This document shows, piece after piece, positions 27,088 to 35,274 of a stretch of DNA of 64,000 nucleotides. The stretch's first letter is position 1. Each line of letters opens with the position of its first letter. The position numbers and the translations under genes are program-made. This DNA is from Sulfitobacter sp. HNIBRBA3233 (lineage in GTDB: Bacteria > Pseudomonadota > Alphaproteobacteria > Rhodobacterales > Rhodobacteraceae). The DNA is taken from assembly GCF_040149665.1 (NCBI RefSeq), contig NZ_JBEFLP010000004.1, forward strand, positions 1-64,000. Direction: 5' to 3'. The notes under the pieces were generated by a model. That model saw only the letters and a list, made by a program, of their open reading frames with translations, was not told the origin of the DNA and searched no databases.

Positions 27088-27873
27088 TCAGACGCCCTTT
27101 TGGTGGGTCGGGCAGAAGTACGACGTACGCCCGCCCACTGTTTTCTTTTCGATACTGCCATCGCAGCGGGTGCAGGCATCGCCGGCCTCGCGGTGATGGA
27201 TCAGCCAGTCGTCCGGCAGCCTGGAATAGTCGGCGCCGGTATCCACGACCGCCTGTAGTATCTCTTGCGAGGCGCGGTGCATCCGGGCCACGCGGTCAGC
27301 CGCCAGATCGCAGGCGCGGGCCTCGGGATCGACACCGGTGCGGTAGAGCGTCTCGTCCGCCCAGAGGTTGCCGATGCCCGCAATCTTCTTCTGGCTCAGA
27401 AGCGCAGATTTTACAGCACCACGGGTCCCGCCGACATTTTGCGCAAAAGCGTTGTCCCCGATCAGGAGCGCATCGGGGCCCAGCCCCTTTTGCGCAATGA
27501 AATCATCGACATCCTCGATCACTTCGATATGGCCGAACTTGCGCGGATCGCGGAAGTGCAGCGTATTGCCGCCCTCGAAAACCAAGCTGAACCGGATGAA
27601 GTCCGGCAGATCGCTTTGTCCATGGGTCACCCGGATCGACCCCGCCATCCCCAGATGGATATGCAGCCATGGCCCCTCCACCGATCCCACGAAAATGTAT
27701 TTCCCGTGACGGTGGGTGCGGGTGAACTGCGTTCCGATCAGACGCGCCTGCGCCTCCTCGTCCGGCAGGTCCATGTGAGAGACCTCTCCAAGGGTGATGC
27801 GTTCGATCGTGCGGTGCAGCGCGCCATCCTCAATCCGCTGGCGCGCGGCTTCCGCTTCGGGAAGCTCAGGCAT
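27088..27873 (-). CDS. Fpg/Nei-family DNA glycosylase with C-C-C-H zinc finger
   Basis: A 261-residue base-excision-repair glycosylase/AP lyase. The N-terminus MPELPEAE carries the catalytic Pro2/Glu3; the beta-turn lysine is in RHGKYIF; the intercalation residues are in LGMAGSIRV; DPRKFGH and QKKIAGIGNLWADE are the usual helix-two-turn-helix signatures. The zinc finger reads C-x2-C-x16-C-x2-H, with His in place of the usual fourth Cys, and keeps the GGRTSYFC arginine. It lies between preT and preA, with its first 8 bases overlapping the preT 3' end, so it is co-translated with the dihydropyrimidine dehydrogenase. Whether it prefers 8-oxoG or oxidised/reduced pyrimidines cannot be decided from sequence. 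Confidence 0.88.
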   Translation of the reverse strand: MPELPEAEAARQRIEDGALHRTIERITLGEVSHMDLPDEEAQARLIGTQFTRTHRHGKYIFVGSVEGPWLHIHLGMAGSIRVTHGQSDLPDFIRFSLVFEGGNTLHFRDPRKFGHIEVIEDVDDFIAQKGLGPDALLIGDNAFAQNVGGTRGAVKSALLSQKKIAGIGNLWADETLYRTGVDPEARACDLAADRVARMHRASQEILQAVVDTGADYSRLPDDWLIHHREAGDACTRCDGSIEKKTVGGRTSYFCPTHQKGV

Positions 27874-29197
27874 TGCCGCCCGTCAGTGCGGCGTGGATGT
27901 CCATTGCCGCGTCGCGCCCTTCCGCCACCGCCGTGACTGTCAGATCGTCGCCGCCGCTGGCGCAATCGCCCCCGGCCCAGACACCCGCAACCGAGGTGCG
28001 GCCGCTGCTGTCGACCCTGATCTTCTTGCCGGCCAGTTCCGGCAGCCCCACCCCTTCGAGAGTCTGGCCGATGGCCTTGAACACCTGATCCGCAGCCAAT
28101 GTCAGGGTCTGTCCGGTAGGCGTCATGTCGTCGTTGACATATTCGAACTCGATCTCGCGCACCGCGCCATTGCCGATCACTTTCATCGGCACCGCATGGG
28201 TGACGATGCGCACGCCTTTCGAGGCGGCGAGGTCCTGCTCGAAGGGGCTTGCGTTCATCCGCTCGCGCCCGCGCCGGTAGACCAGCGTGACGTTGAGCGC
28301 GCCCAGAAGCTTGGCCTGAACCGCCGCGTCCACTGCTGTCATCCCGCCGCCGATCACCACCACGTCACGCCCGACCGGCACCTTTGCCAGATCGCCGGCC
28401 TGCCGCAGGTCGGCGATGAAATCGACCGCGTCCGATACACCCGCCTTGTCGTCGCCCTCGGCACCCAGACCGTTCACACCGCCCAATCCCATCCCGAGGA
28501 AGACGGCGTCGAAATCGTCTTTCAACTCTTCGAGCGTCACTTCGCGGCCCAGCGCCATATCGTGTTTCAACGTGATCCCGCCGATTTTCAACAGCCAGTC
28601 CACTTCGGCCTGCGCGAATCCTTCGGGCGTCTTGTAAGCGGCGATGCCGTATTCGTTCAGCCCGCCCGGTTTCGGCCTCGCATCGAAGACGGTCACCTCA
28701 TGGCCGAGCATCGCAAGCCGGTGCGCGGCACTCAGCCCCGCCGGACCGGCACCGACAACCGCAACCGTCTTGCCCGTTGCGGCAGCGCGGGTGAAAGGAT
28801 GCACGCCCTGCGCCTGCAGATGGTCTGTCGCATACCGCTGAAGCTGGCCGATCAGAACCGGCTTGCCTTCGGCCTCTTCACGCACACAGGCCTGTTCGCA
28901 CAGTTGCTCTGTCGGACAGACACGGGCGCACATGCCGCCCATGATGTTCTGGCTCAGAATGGTCTTGGCCGCCGCGTCGGGCGTACCTGTCGCGATCTGG
29001 CGGATGAAAAGCGGGATATCGATGTCCGTGGGGCAGGCCGTGATACAGGGCGCGTCGTGACAGAAATAACACCGGTCCGCCGCGACTGCCGCTTCATGCG
29101 CGTCGAGCGGGGGGTGGAGATCCGAAAAATGGCTCTCGTAGGCATCGGCGTTCAGCCTGCCTGCCTGTATGCCCGGCTCAAAAACCTTCTCCGCCAT
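27866..29197 (-). CDS. preT: NAD-dependent dihydropyrimidine dehydrogenase, electron-transfer subunit PreT
   Basis: A 443-residue flavo-iron-sulfur subunit that passes electrons from NAD(P)H to PreA. The N-terminal Fe-S domain has CYFCHDAPCITACPTDIDIP and CARVCPTEQLCEQACV; the FAD site is VAVVGAGPAGLSAA; the nicotinamide site is VVVIGGGMTAVDAA; and WAGGDCASGG near the C-terminus is the second FAD contact, as in glutamate-synthase small-subunit-like proteins. It is the first gene of preT-glycosylase-preA. A RutR-type palindrome lies about 60 bases upstream. Confidence 0.94.
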   Translation of the reverse strand: MAEKVFEPGIQAGRLNADAYESHFSDLHPPLDAHEAAVAADRCYFCHDAPCITACPTDIDIPLFIRQIATGTPDAAAKTILSQNIMGGMCARVCPTEQLCEQACVREEAEGKPVLIGQLQRYATDHLQAQGVHPFTRAAATGKTVAVVGAGPAGLSAAHRLAMLGHEVTVFDARPKPGGLNEYGIAAYKTPEGFAQAEVDWLLKIGGITLKHDMALGREVTLEELKDDFDAVFLGMGLGGVNGLGAEGDDKAGVSDAVDFIADLRQAGDLAKVPVGRDVVVIGGGMTAVDAAVQAKLLGALNVTLVYRRGRERMNASPFEQDLAASKGVRIVTHAVPMKVIGNGAVREIEFEYVNDDMTPTGQTLTLAADQVFKAIGQTLEGVGLPELAGKKIRVDSSGRTSVAGVWAGGDCASGGDDLTVTAVAEGRDAAMDIHAALTGGNA

Positions 29198-29255
29198 GTG
29201 CCACTCCTATACCTGTCACGCTTGGGTTGAGAAAACGCTGGCACAGGTCTATTTT

Positions 29256-29271
29256 TTTATCAACTGGTAAA
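29256..29271. promoter_or_regulatory. RutR-like operator palindrome upstream of preT
   Basis: TTTATCAACTGGTAAA matches the 24527 palindrome with one mismatch in the left arm and a different 2-base centre. It lies 59 bases upstream of the preT start, within the 134-base gap behind tesA. Confidence 0.68.
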
Positions 29272-29331
29272 ATTTAGAGGGGTCACGAATTTCTCGCACG
29301 ACCCGGAAGCTGCCGTTATTTTGAGCAGCAC

Positions 29332-29997
29332 TCAGCCGCCGGCGTTTTCCTCCGCCCTTGCCACAAGCTCCAGCACCATGGGTCCGACAGCGTCGACAAT
29401 GCGCGCGACACCTTCGCTGTTGGGGTGAATGCCATCGGCCTGAAAGAACTCGCGCCGCCGAGCGGGATCGGCGGGCATGCCGCTGTCGCTGAGACCGGCA
29501 AAAAAGCTGTCGAGCAGCAGGGTGTCGTACTGTGCAGCAAGCGCCGGATAGATCGCGTCGAAGGCCGCCTTGTAGTCGGCTCCGAAATTTCCCGGCGCCT
29601 GCATTCCGATCAGCAAGACTTCCACATCGGCCTGCTGCGCCGCCTCCAGCACACCTGCAAGGTTTTGCCGGGCATCCTCCGGCGGCAGGCCGCGCAACAG
29701 ATCGTTGCCGCCCAGCGCCACAATCATCGCATCGACCTCGGGTGTCAGCGTCCAGCCCACGCGCGAAAGCCCCCCGGCCGTGGTATCACCGGACACACCG
29801 GCGTTGATCAACGCGACATCGGCCCCCTCGGCGGCGAGCCACCTGTCCAGTTGCGCGACGAATCCGTCCTCCGGCGGCAGGCCGTAGCCCTGCGTCAGAC
29901 TGTCGCCCAGAGCGGCGATCGTCACAGTGTCGGCCTGCGCCCAGAGCGGCAGACCGGTCAGTGCCAGCGTCGAAAAGGCCAGTATAACCTTGCGCAT
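29332..29997 (-). CDS. tesA: TesA-like SGNH arylesterase / thioesterase, periplasmic
   Basis: A 221-residue SGNH-hydrolase with a signal peptide (MRKVILAFSTLALTGLPLWAQA). Block I GDSLTQGYG holds the nucleophile serine, the block II/III region has the conserved GGNDLLRG, and the catalytic Asp and His are in DGIHPN. The start at 29997 puts the signal peptide at the N-terminus. It is divergent from ybbA/ybbP with a 48-base gap, the tesA-ybbA-ybbP arrangement conserved in many proteobacteria. Substrates may be acyl-thioesters, lysophospholipids or aryl esters. Confidence 0.9.
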   Translation of the reverse strand: MRKVILAFSTLALTGLPLWAQADTVTIAALGDSLTQGYGLPPEDGFVAQLDRWLAAEGADVALINAGVSGDTTAGGLSRVGWTLTPEVDAMIVALGGNDLLRGLPPEDARQNLAGVLEAAQQADVEVLLIGMQAPGNFGADYKAAFDAIYPALAAQYDTLLLDSFFAGLSDSGMPADPARRREFFQADGIHPNSEGVARIVDAVGPMVLELVARAEENAGG

Positions 29998-30045
29998 CCG
30001 TTCAATCCCTCCATATCGCAACAGGACAGCGACAGAGGCCAGCCC

Positions 30046-30714
30046 ATGAGCGATCCGATCTTCTCCCTAACAGATGCGTCCCTGCGGCTCGATGGCAATG
30101 CCGGGCCGGTCGATATCCTGCACGGCATTTCCCTGACCGTCGCAGCCGGAGAGAGCGTCGGGCTGATCGGGCCGTCGGGATCCGGCAAGTCGTCCTTGCT
30201 GATGGTGATGGGCGGTCTGGAACAGGCGACCGGCGGGCAGGTGGTATCGATGGGCCATGACCTGACGGCGATGGACGAGGACGCGCTGGCGCGGTTCCGG
30301 CGCGACCGCATGGGCATCGTTTTCCAGTCGTTCCACCTGATCCCCACGATGACCGCGCTGGAGAATGTGGCCACGCCGCTGGAGCTGGCAGGACACCGCG
30401 ACGCATTCGACCGCGCCGCGGCCGCATTGGCAGATGTCGGTCTGGCGCAGCGCGCCGGTCATTACCCGTCGCAATTGTCGGGGGGTGAACAGCAACGTGT
30501 CGCTCTCGCCCGTGCCACCGCCACCCGTCCGAAGATCCTGCTTGCGGATGAGCCTACGGGGAACCTCGACAGCGCGACGGGGGCCACGATCATGGACCTG
30601 CTCTTTGATCTGCGCGACCGGCACGGGGCCACCTTGATCCTCGTAACCCACGATGCTGCTCTGGCAGAGCGGTGTGACCGTATCGTCAGCCTGCGCGACG
30701 GGCGTCTGGCATGA
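30046..30714 (+). CDS. ybbA: ABC transporter ATP-binding protein YbbA
   Basis: A 222-residue LolD-like ATPase of the MacB/YbbA group. Walker A GPSGSGKSS, signature LSGGEQQR, Walker B ILLADEPTGNLD and H-loop VTHD are all present. It partners the FtsX-like YbbP, whose ATG overlaps its TGA by 4 bases, and faces tesA. The YbbAP complex is thought to act as a mechanotransmitter that extracts hydrophobic compounds from the membrane so that the esterase TesA can act; this is family knowledge, not seen here. Confidence 0.91.
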   Translation: MSDPIFSLTDASLRLDGNAGPVDILHGISLTVAAGESVGLIGPSGSGKSSLLMVMGGLEQATGGQVVSMGHDLTAMDEDALARFRRDRMGIVFQSFHLIPTMTALENVATPLELAGHRDAFDRAAAALADVGLAQRAGHYPSQLSGGEQQRVALARATATRPKILLADEPTGNLDSATGATIMDLLFDLRDRHGATLILVTHDAALAERCDRIVSLRDGRLA

Positions 30715-33227
30715 GCCTTGCACAGGCCGCACGAATGGCACGGCGCGAGCTGCGCGGCGGGTTGCGTGGCTTCCGGCTGTTTCTGGCGTGTCTGGCGCTG
30801 GGTGTCGCGGCGATTGCCGCGGTGGGATCCGTGCGCGCGGCAATCGAGGCCGGGCTTGCCCGCGAAGGCGCGGCCCTGCTCGGAGGCGATGCCGAGCTTG
30901 AGCTGACCTACCGTTTTGCCACGGTCGAAGAGCGTGCGTGGATGGAGGCCCAGGCGCTGTCGGTCTCCGAAATCGCCGAGTTCCGCTCCATGGCCGTGGT
31001 CGGAGAAGACCGCGCGCTGACGCAGGTGAAAGCGGTCGACGCGCTCTATCCGCTGGTGGGGGCCGTCCGGCTGAGGCCCCAGATGCCGCTTGCGCAGGCG
31101 CTGTCGGTTCAGGACGGCCTGCCCGGTGCTGTCATGGAGCGGGCGCTCATCGACCGCCTTGGCCTGCGGCCCGGGGACATCTTCGCTCTGGGCACCCAAT
31201 CCTACCGCCTGTCCGCCGAAATCACCCGCGAGCCCGACAGTGCTGCGGCGGGCTTTGCGCTGGGGCCGCGCACGCTGGTGACACGCGACAGCCTTGGCCA
31301 GTCGGGATTGCTGGCGCCCGGCACCCTTTATAACAGCAAATACCGGCTGGACCTGCCTGCGGGCACGGACATAGACACCGTCGAAGCGGCAGCAACCGAG
31401 GCTTTCACAGACACCGGGATGCGCTGGCGCGATGCGCGCAACGGCGCGCCCGGCGTGGCACGCTTTGTCGAGCGGCTGAGCGCGTTTCTCATCCTCGTCG
31501 GTCTGTCCGGTCTGGCGGTGGGCGGCGTCGGTGTCTCGGCGGCGGTGCGCAGCTACCTGTCGCGCAAGACCGAAGTCATCGCTACGCTGCGGGCGCTCGG
31601 CGCGGACCGCGCCACGATCTTCCAGACCTATTTCATCCAGATCGGGGTCCTGTCGCTGGCAGGCGTCGCCATCGGCCTGATCCTCGGTGGCGGCGTCCCG
31701 CTGCTGCTTGCCCCGCTGATCGAGGCACGTCTTCCGGTGCCCGCCTCCTTCGGGCTCTATCCTGCCCCGCTCACCGAGGCCGCGATCTATGGCCTGTTGA
31801 CCGCGTTCATCTTCACCCTGTGGCCCCTCGCCCGGACCGATGAGATCCGCGCTGCGACGCTGTTCCGCGACGCCTGGGCCGGGGCCGCGCGGCTGCCCCG
31901 CTGGCCCTACGTCCTGGCCACGGCCGCTTCGATCTGCACGCTCGTCGCGCTGGCGGGATGGTTCAACGGCAGCTGGTGGCTGACACTCTGGACGCTGGGC
32001 GGCATCGCCGGCGCCCTTGTGCTGCTGGTCATCGCCGCGGCGGGCATTCGCGCGCTTGCACGCATCGCGGCCCCGCGCCTGCGGGGATATCCGCGGCTGC
32101 GCTGGTCCATGGCCGCCATCGGAGGCCCCGGCGAAGGCGCGGGCGCGGTCGTGCTGTCGCTCGGGCTGGGCTTGTCGGTTCTTGCGGCGGTGGGACAGAT
32201 CGACGGCAACCTGCGGCAGGCCATCGCGGGCAACCTGCCGGATGTAGCCCCGAGCTATTTCTTCGTCGACATCCAGCGCGACCAGATGCCCGGATACACG
32301 GAGCGGCTGGAAAACGACCCTGCCGTCAGCCGCATCCAAAGCGCACCGATGCTGCGCGGCGTGATCACCCGGATCAACGGACGTCCGGCGCGCGAGGTCG
32401 CGGGCGAGCATTGGGTGCTGCGCGGCGACCGCGGCGTTACCTACGCCGACCGGCCCGACGCCGACGCCGTCATTACCGCCGGGTCGTGGTGGCCGGAGGG
32501 CTATCAAGGCCCGCCGCAGATCAGCTTTGCCGCCGAGGAAGCCGAAGAGATGGGCCTGTCGCTGGGGGATACATTGACCGTCAACATATTGGGTCGCGAT
32601 ATCACCGGCGAAATCACCAGTTTTCAGGAAGTCGACTACTCCACCGCCAGCATCGGCTTCATCATCACGATGCCGCCTTCGGCGCTGGCCGGTGCGCCGC
32701 ACACATTCATCTCGACCGTCTACGCCGAGCCGCAGGCCGAGGCTGCGATCCTGCGGGATCTGGCCAGCCGCTATCCCAACATCACCGCGATCCGCGTCAA
32801 AGACGCGATCGACCGCGTTGCGGATGTGCTGGCGGGGCTTGCGGCGGCCACCTCCTACGGGGCGGCGGCGACGCTGTTGACCGGCTTTCTGGTCCTGATC
32901 GGTGCCGCTGCCGCCGGCGCCGAGGCCCGCACCTTCGAGGCGGCACTGCTCAAGACGATGGGGGCATCGCGTCGCATGATCGCAGCGAGCTTCATCCTGC
33001 GCGCGGCGCTTCTGGGGCTGGCCGCCGGAGCGGTCGCGCTGCTTGCCGGTGTGCTGGGCGGCTGGGCTGTCAGCACCTTCGTGATGGAGACCGAATTCAG
33101 CGTGATCTGGCCGTCGGCGCTGTCGATCGTTGCGGGTGGCATCATCGTAACCGTGCTGGCCGGTCTCGGTTTTGCGCGCCGCGCGCTGAACGCCCGCCCC
33201 GCCCGTGTCTTGCGGGCCCGCGAATAG
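30711..33227 (+). CDS. ybbP: FtsX-like permease YbbP
   Basis: An 838-residue inner-membrane protein of the MacB/FtsX type. The N-terminal helix (RGGLRGFRLFLACLALGVAAIAAVG) is followed by a large periplasmic domain (to about 250), an FtsX block (about 255-380, with SYLSRKTEVIATLRALGADRATIFQ), more helices to about 500, a second periplasmic domain, and a final FtsX block (about 710-835, with FEAALLKTMGASRRMIAASFILR). That duplicated layout is the YbbP hallmark. Its ATG overlaps the ybbA stop by 4 bases. Confidence 0.91.
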   Translation: MSLAQAARMARRELRGGLRGFRLFLACLALGVAAIAAVGSVRAAIEAGLAREGAALLGGDAELELTYRFATVEERAWMEAQALSVSEIAEFRSMAVVGEDRALTQVKAVDALYPLVGAVRLRPQMPLAQALSVQDGLPGAVMERALIDRLGLRPGDIFALGTQSYRLSAEITREPDSAAAGFALGPRTLVTRDSLGQSGLLAPGTLYNSKYRLDLPAGTDIDTVEAAATEAFTDTGMRWRDARNGAPGVARFVERLSAFLILVGLSGLAVGGVGVSAAVRSYLSRKTEVIATLRALGADRATIFQTYFIQIGVLSLAGVAIGLILGGGVPLLLAPLIEARLPVPASFGLYPAPLTEAAIYGLLTAFIFTLWPLARTDEIRAATLFRDAWAGAARLPRWPYVLATAASICTLVALAGWFNGSWWLTLWTLGGIAGALVLLVIAAAGIRALARIAAPRLRGYPRLRWSMAAIGGPGEGAGAVVLSLGLGLSVLAAVGQIDGNLRQAIAGNLPDVAPSYFFVDIQRDQMPGYTERLENDPAVSRIQSAPMLRGVITRINGRPAREVAGEHWVLRGDRGVTYADRPDADAVITAGSWWPEGYQGPPQISFAAEEAEEMGLSLGDTLTVNILGRDITGEITSFQEVDYSTASIGFIITMPPSALAGAPHTFISTVYAEPQAEAAILRDLASRYPNITAIRVKDAIDRVADVLAGLAAATSYGAAATLLTGFLVLIGAAAAGAEARTFEAALLKTMGASRRMIAASFILRAALLGLAAGAVALLAGVLGGWAVSTFVMETEFSVIWPSALSIVAGGIIVTVLAGLGFARRALNARPARVLRARE

Positions 33228-33293
33228 AGCGCGCGCGCCTTGCACCCACCCCGTCACCGCCCCCATATGGTGCAAAAGAAGGAAGCCTGAACC

Positions 33294-34178
33294 ATGTCCG
33301 ACGCATCCACCACCGAACCATCCGTTCCCGCGAAACTGCCGCCGGCGCTCAGCCCCGCGCAGCAGCGCAACATCATCAACGTCGTGCGCCGCACCGCGCG
33401 GGCCGAGATTCTGCCGCGTTTCCGCAGATTGTCCGGCAGCGAAATCCGCAGCAAAAGCTCTACCAGCGATCTGGTTACCGATGCGGACACCCGCGCCGAG
33501 GCGATGATCGCCCGCGCGCTGCAAATCGCGTTTCCCCACGCGCAGGTGATCGGTGAAGAGGCCACAGCCGAGACGCCAAAGCTGCTCGATACCATCGCCG
33601 ACGCCCCGCTGGCCTTCATCATTGATCCCGTCGACGGGACCTGGAATTTCGCCCACGGCCTGCCCTTGTTCGGGGTGATCGTGGCCGCGACACGCTTCGG
33701 TGTGCCGGTCTTCGGGCTGATTTACGATCCTGTGGCGGATGACTGGGCCATCGCCGACGAAGACAGCGCGCCGCAGTTGCAGCGCCCCATCGGCCCCGCC
33801 CGCACGCTGCGCGCGTCAGCCGCGAAACCGCTCGAAGAGATGACAGGCAGTGTGCCGCTGCATCTGTTCCCCAAGGACAAGCAGGCGCAGATCGCGGCCA
33901 CCTTCCCCCAGTTCGCGCGGATCGCCAGCTACAGGTGTTCGGCCGTGGAATACCGGATGCTCGCGCAGGGGCATCTGGATTTCAGCCTGACCGCGCTGCT
34001 GCACCCGTGGGACCACGCGGCGGGCGCTCTCGTCGCCGCGCGTGCTGGCGCGCATGTGCGCATGCTCGACGGCAGCGATTATACCGCCGCACGGACCACC
34101 GGCAATCTGCTGATCGCGCCGGATAAGGCCACATGGGGCAAGCTGAAGAAGCTCTTCGACTTCCTTCTCGACGCCTGA
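33294..34178 (+). CDS. Inositol monophosphatase-family phosphatase
   Basis: A 294-residue Mg-dependent phosphatase of the IMPase/SuhB/HisN/CysQ superfamily. Metal ligands are in IGEEAT (87-91) and DPVDGTWNF (111-119); the late aspartate is in LHPWDHAAGALVAARAG. The N-terminal 25 residues (MSDASTTEPSVPAKLPPALS) are a disordered extension. The substrate, whether inositol phosphate, histidinol phosphate, PAP or another, cannot be told from motifs. AAGGAAG precedes the ATG. It ends 6 bases from the converging H-protein-like gene. Confidence 0.85.
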   Translation: MSDASTTEPSVPAKLPPALSPAQQRNIINVVRRTARAEILPRFRRLSGSEIRSKSSTSDLVTDADTRAEAMIARALQIAFPHAQVIGEEATAETPKLLDTIADAPLAFIIDPVDGTWNFAHGLPLFGVIVAATRFGVPVFGLIYDPVADDWAIADEDSAPQLQRPIGPARTLRASAAKPLEEMTGSVPLHLFPKDKQAQIAATFPQFARIASYRCSAVEYRMLAQGHLDFSLTALLHPWDHAAGALVAARAGAHVRMLDGSDYTAARTTGNLLIAPDKATWGKLKKLFDFLLDA

Positions 34179-34184
34179 GCGCGC

Positions 34185-34550
34185 CTAGCGGATGAATTTC
34201 TGGTAGGTCGCCTCTTCCATCAGCGCGTCGTAGTCGGAGGGGTCGTCCAGCGTCATCTTGAACAGCCACGCGTCGCCCTGCGGGTCATCGGTGATGACCT
34301 CGGGCGCGTCGATAAGGCGTGTGTTGACCTCGACGATCTCGCCGTCGAGCGGCGCGAGGATGTCGACAGCGTCCTCGCTGCCCTCGATCACGACGACGGG
34401 ATCATCGGCTGAAACGACATCGCCCTCCTCGGGCAATTCGACGAACTTCGCCTCGCCCAACTCGGCGGCCGCGAAGCTGGTGATGCCGACGCTGATCTCG
34501 TCCTCGCCCTCTTCGATACGCAGCCACAGGTGCTCTTCGGTGAATTTCAT
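34185..34550 (-). CDS. GcvH-like protein lacking the lipoyl lysine
   Basis: A 121-residue protein that aligns end to end with the glycine cleavage H protein: MKFTEEHLWLR start, VGITSFAAAELGEAKFVELPE, LAPLDGEIVEVN and the C-terminal EEATYQKFIR. The lipoylation site, normally ESVKAASDI, here reads EGSEDAVDI (56-64), with Glu59 in place of the lysine; no lysine lies nearby. It therefore should not carry lipoate or serve glycine cleavage. No gcvT, gcvP, lipoate ligase or macrodomain gene is adjacent. It is divergent from the gamma-glutamylcyclotransferase-like gene. Function unknown; a scaffold or regulatory paralogue is possible. Confidence 0.85.
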   Translation of the reverse strand: MKFTEEHLWLRIEEGEDEISVGITSFAAAELGEAKFVELPEEGDVVSADDPVVVIEGSEDAVDILAPLDGEIVEVNTRLIDAPEVITDDPQGDAWLFKMTLDDPSDYDALMEEATYQKFIR

Positions 34551-34627
34551 GGCGCAGCTCCTCGTGATTTATTGCGGGCAAGACTAGCATTTTGACAAGC
34601 CATCGCCAGAGGGGTAGGGCGAAGAAA

Positions 34628-35212
34628 ATGGATCAATCAGGACGCGGCAACATGCATCCCTATTTCTTCGGTTACGGCAGCCTCGTAAATCGCGACAGTC
34701 ACAGCTACCAGGGCGCCGAGCGTGCCCAGCTTGCGGGCTGGCGCCGCCGGTGGGTGCGCACCAAAGGGCGCGAACTGGCGTTTCTGAGCGTCGTGCCCGA
34801 CGGTGCAACGATCATCGACGGGTTGATCGCAGAAGTCCCCGGCGACGACTGGGCGGCGCTGGATGCCCGCGAACACGGATACGACCGCCTGCCCTCCGGC
34901 AACGCGGTGCGCCACGGGCTGCGTGCATCGCCGCAGGTGTCGCATTACAGCGTGCCGGAACATTCGTGGGTCGAAGACGGCGACCACGCGGTCCTGCTCA
35001 GCTATCTCGATGTGGTCGTGCAGGGATTTCTGCGCGAATACGGCAGCGAGGGCGTCACGCGGTTTTTCGCGACGACCGATGGCTGGGAGACCCCGATCCT
35101 GAACGATCGCGCTGATCCGCAATACCCCCGTGCAATGAAGCTGTCAGCGCAGGAAACCGCCCTCGTAGACCAGCATCTTGCCGACAACGGCGCCTTCATT
35201 CGGGCCGCCTGA
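34628..35212 (+). CDS. Gamma-glutamylcyclotransferase-like protein
   Basis: A cytosolic protein of 194 residues with the GGCT/AIG2/ChaC fold. The glycine loop is FGYGSLV, and LDAREHGYDRLP is the conserved acid-containing segment. Members cyclise gamma-glutamyl peptides to 5-oxoproline, or degrade glutathione, though many are uncharacterised. The start is ambiguous: ATG 34628 follows AGGG, while ATG 34652 (MHPYFFGYGSL) follows AGGA by 9 bases and is nearer the usual position of the glycine loop. A bidirectional terminator lies downstream. Confidence 0.78.
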   Translation: MDQSGRGNMHPYFFGYGSLVNRDSHSYQGAERAQLAGWRRRWVRTKGRELAFLSVVPDGATIIDGLIAEVPGDDWAALDAREHGYDRLPSGNAVRHGLRASPQVSHYSVPEHSWVEDGDHAVLLSYLDVVVQGFLREYGSEGVTRFFATTDGWETPILNDRADPQYPRAMKLSAQETALVDQHLADNGAFIRAA

Positions 35213-35237
35213 CCCGAGCGACCGGTAGCAGAGACGC

Positions 35238-35260
35238 AAAAGGGGCCCGCAGGCCCCTTT
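35238..35260. terminator. Bidirectional rho-independent terminator
   Basis: AAAGGGGCC (35239-35247) pairs perfectly with GGCCCCTTT (35252-35260) around CGCA, with A- and T-runs on both sides. It serves the converging gamma-glutamylcyclotransferase-like gene and gltX. Confidence 0.85.
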
Positions 35261-35274
35261 CATCTACCGCCTGA

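Noticed and set aside
33242-33285. Short inverted repeat TTGCACC...GGTGCAA before the phosphatase gene
   Set aside because: Only 7 bp with a long spacer and no T-run; expected by chance at this GC content.
30462-33656. A 1064-codon open frame antisense to ybbA/ybbP
   Set aside because: Same codon-bias effect; low-complexity Arg/Gly/Gln-rich translation, no SD, and it runs through three real genes.
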